From contig CAUJJP010000199.1 of the NCBI GenBank assembly GCA_963205525.1, forward strand, positions 1 through 26,161: a stretch of DNA of 26,161 nucleotides. The letters run 5' to 3'. Each line of letters starts with the position of its first letter. Position 1 is the stretch's first letter. The notes under the pieces are model-generated. The model had not been told where the DNA came from. It ran no database searches and was given only the letters and a program-made list of their open reading frames with translations. Position numbers and translations under genes: made by a program. The DNA comes from Pseudomonadota bacterium. Lineage in GTDB: Bacteria > Pseudomonadota > Gammaproteobacteria > Burkholderiales > Burkholderiaceae. Positions 25,412 to 26,161 of this stretch are shown in pieces.

Positions 25412-26047
25412 TCAGCGGCGGCGCGAGGCTTTCACGGGTCGCCATGCCGGCGCGCGATCGCCCATCACCCAGGGCCGTGGCCGATCCGTCCAGGCATTCA
25501 TGAGCGCACGCAGCCGCTTCCATTCGAAGCCGGGTCCGGGGTCCTGCTTGCGACCCGGCGCGACGTGCTCGTGCCCGACCACGTCTCGGATGGGATGGCG
25601 GGCGCAGAGTGCGCGCAGCAGGCGCTGCAGCGCGCTGTACTGGGCGGCGCTGAAGGTCTGCCCCTCCAGGCCTTCGAGCTCGATGCCTATGGATCGGTCG
25701 TTGCAGCGCGTGCGACCGCGCCAGCGCGATGCACCCGCATGCCAGGCGCGCCGCGTGCAGGCGACGTACTGCAGCACGCCGCCATCACGCCGGACGAGGA
25801 AATGCGCCGACACGCGCAAGCCCTTGAGCGTCGCGAAATAGGGGTGCGCGCCCGGGTCCAGGCGACCGAGGAAGAGGTCGCTGATCCAGCGCCCGCCGTA
25901 CTCACCGGGGGGCAGGCTGATCGAGTGCAGGACCACGAGGTCGATCGTGGCCAGCGGCGGCCTGGCGTCGTGGTGCGGCGAGCGCACGCGGCGCGCGTGC
26001 CGCCACCAGTCGCCGCGCCACTCAGAGCCTGTGAAGATATGCATCAT
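25412..26047 (-). CDS. ampD: 1,6-anhydro-N-acetylmuramyl-L-alanine amidase
   Basis: AmpD is the cytosolic zinc amidase that removes peptides from anhydro-muropeptides during murein recycling, and in species with ampR it keeps beta-lactamase repressed. Numbered from the ATG at 26045-26047 (211 residues), zinc ligands are His41 (VVLHSISLPPG), His159 (GHEHVAPGRKQDPG) and Asp169. Glu123 (SIGIELEG) and Lys167 are the catalytic residues. E. coli AmpD has 183 residues, and the extra length is a basic tail. A second ATG at 26042-26044 and a GTG at 26063-26065 are alternative starts. The start lies beside the inverted-repeat element 26054-26153, which supplies the sequence where a ribosome-binding site would be. 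Confidence 0.95.
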   Translation of the reverse strand: MMHIFTGSEWRGDWWRHARRVRSPHHDARPPLATIDLVVLHSISLPPGEYGGRWISDLFLGRLDPGAHPYFATLKGLRVSAHFLVRRDGGVLQYVACTRRAWHAGASRWRGRTRCNDRSIGIELEGLEGQTFSAAQYSALQRLLRALCARHPIRDVVGHEHVAPGRKQDPGPGFEWKRLRALMNAWTDRPRPWVMGDRAPAWRPVKASRRR

Positions 26048-26053
26048 GCCCGC

Positions 26054-26153
26054 GTAGGCCCCCACAGAGGGCCCAATCTAGGCGTGAAGCACAGCCGGGG
26101 TTGGGCCCCGGCGAAGCTTCGCAACGACGAGTGGGCCCTCTGTGGGGGCCTAC
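26054..26153. repeat. 100-base palindromic element with perfect 22-base inverted arms (REPIN/MITE-like)
   Basis: The arms at 26054-26075 and 26132-26153 are perfect inverted copies (GTAGGCCCCC at the outer end, GGGCCCA at the inner end). The 56 bases between them hold a 7-base hairpin (GCCGGGG 26094-26100 / CCCCGGC 26106-26112) and the palindrome GCGAAGCTTCGC (26111-26122). The size and paired inverted arms resemble REPINs or small non-autonomous transposable elements. The right end lies eight bases from the window edge. Confidence 0.7.
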
Positions 26154-26161
26154 CCGCAGGG

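Noticed and set aside
26054..26153. Inverted repeat considered as an integron attC site
   Set aside because: The core motifs (GTTRRRY and RYYYAAC) are absent, the arms are perfectly paired without the typical unpaired bases, and no integron integrase or cassette is present.

Overview
The window is a very GC-rich chromosomal segment from a betaproteobacterium, most likely of the order Burkholderiales. The evidence is gene content and order: ispB divergent from rplU-rpmA-obgE-proB, then rppH/proS, a later accB-accC-prmA-zinc-ribbon-kinase run, and a KKAAPA-repeat histone H1-like protein. Genus cannot be fixed from the sequence. Most of the window is ordinary core genome; the less ordinary parts are at the two ends.

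Layout. 1-345: a gene-poor stretch with a broken integrase-like start and TGGTGGCA repeats, next to the 3' end of tRNA-Pro(CGG) (346-422, minus). 444-1424: ispB (minus). 1661-4501: rplU, rpmA, a strong hairpin terminator, obgE and proB. 4539-5147: rppH (minus), divergent from proS (5308-7053), which overlaps a lytic transglycosylase gene followed by mpl (to 9084). 9203-11911: a large metzincin-type lipoprotein protease (minus), convergent with mpl. 11993-19162: eight closely spaced plus-strand genes: yqiA-like esterase, SDR reductase, RNB ribonuclease, TonB-like protein, aroE, mtgA, an uncharacterised protein and a TlpA-like thioredoxin. 19191-23156: accB promoter, accB, accC, prmA and a zinc-ribbon membrane protein. 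23192-24115: a PfkB-family kinase. 24218-24631: the histone H1-like gene (minus) with its terminator. 24650-25411: about 760 bases without a convincing gene but rich in dyad symmetry. 25412-26047: ampD (minus), whose start abuts a 100-base palindromic element at the window end.

Functional themes. Cell-wall metabolism is spread over the window: lytic transglycosylase and MtgA (glycan cleavage and synthesis), Mpl and AmpD (murein recycling), and IspB (ubiquinone side chain). Translation and RNA functions are RplU, RpmA, ObgE, ProS, PrmA, RppH and the RNB exonuclease. Fatty-acid synthesis begins with AccB and AccC, and the FabG-like reductase may act in the same pathway or in polyhydroxyalkanoate metabolism. 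ProB and AroE supply proline and aromatic precursors.

I found no convincing new multi-gene system. The best leads are the decayed integration site at tRNA-Pro, the dyad-rich gap containing a pair of NrdR-box-like sites without an nrd gene, the 100-base REPIN-like inverted repeat at the ampD start, the 36-base alternation inside the histone-like gene, and start codons placed directly after -10-like hexamers, which suggest leaderless transcripts.
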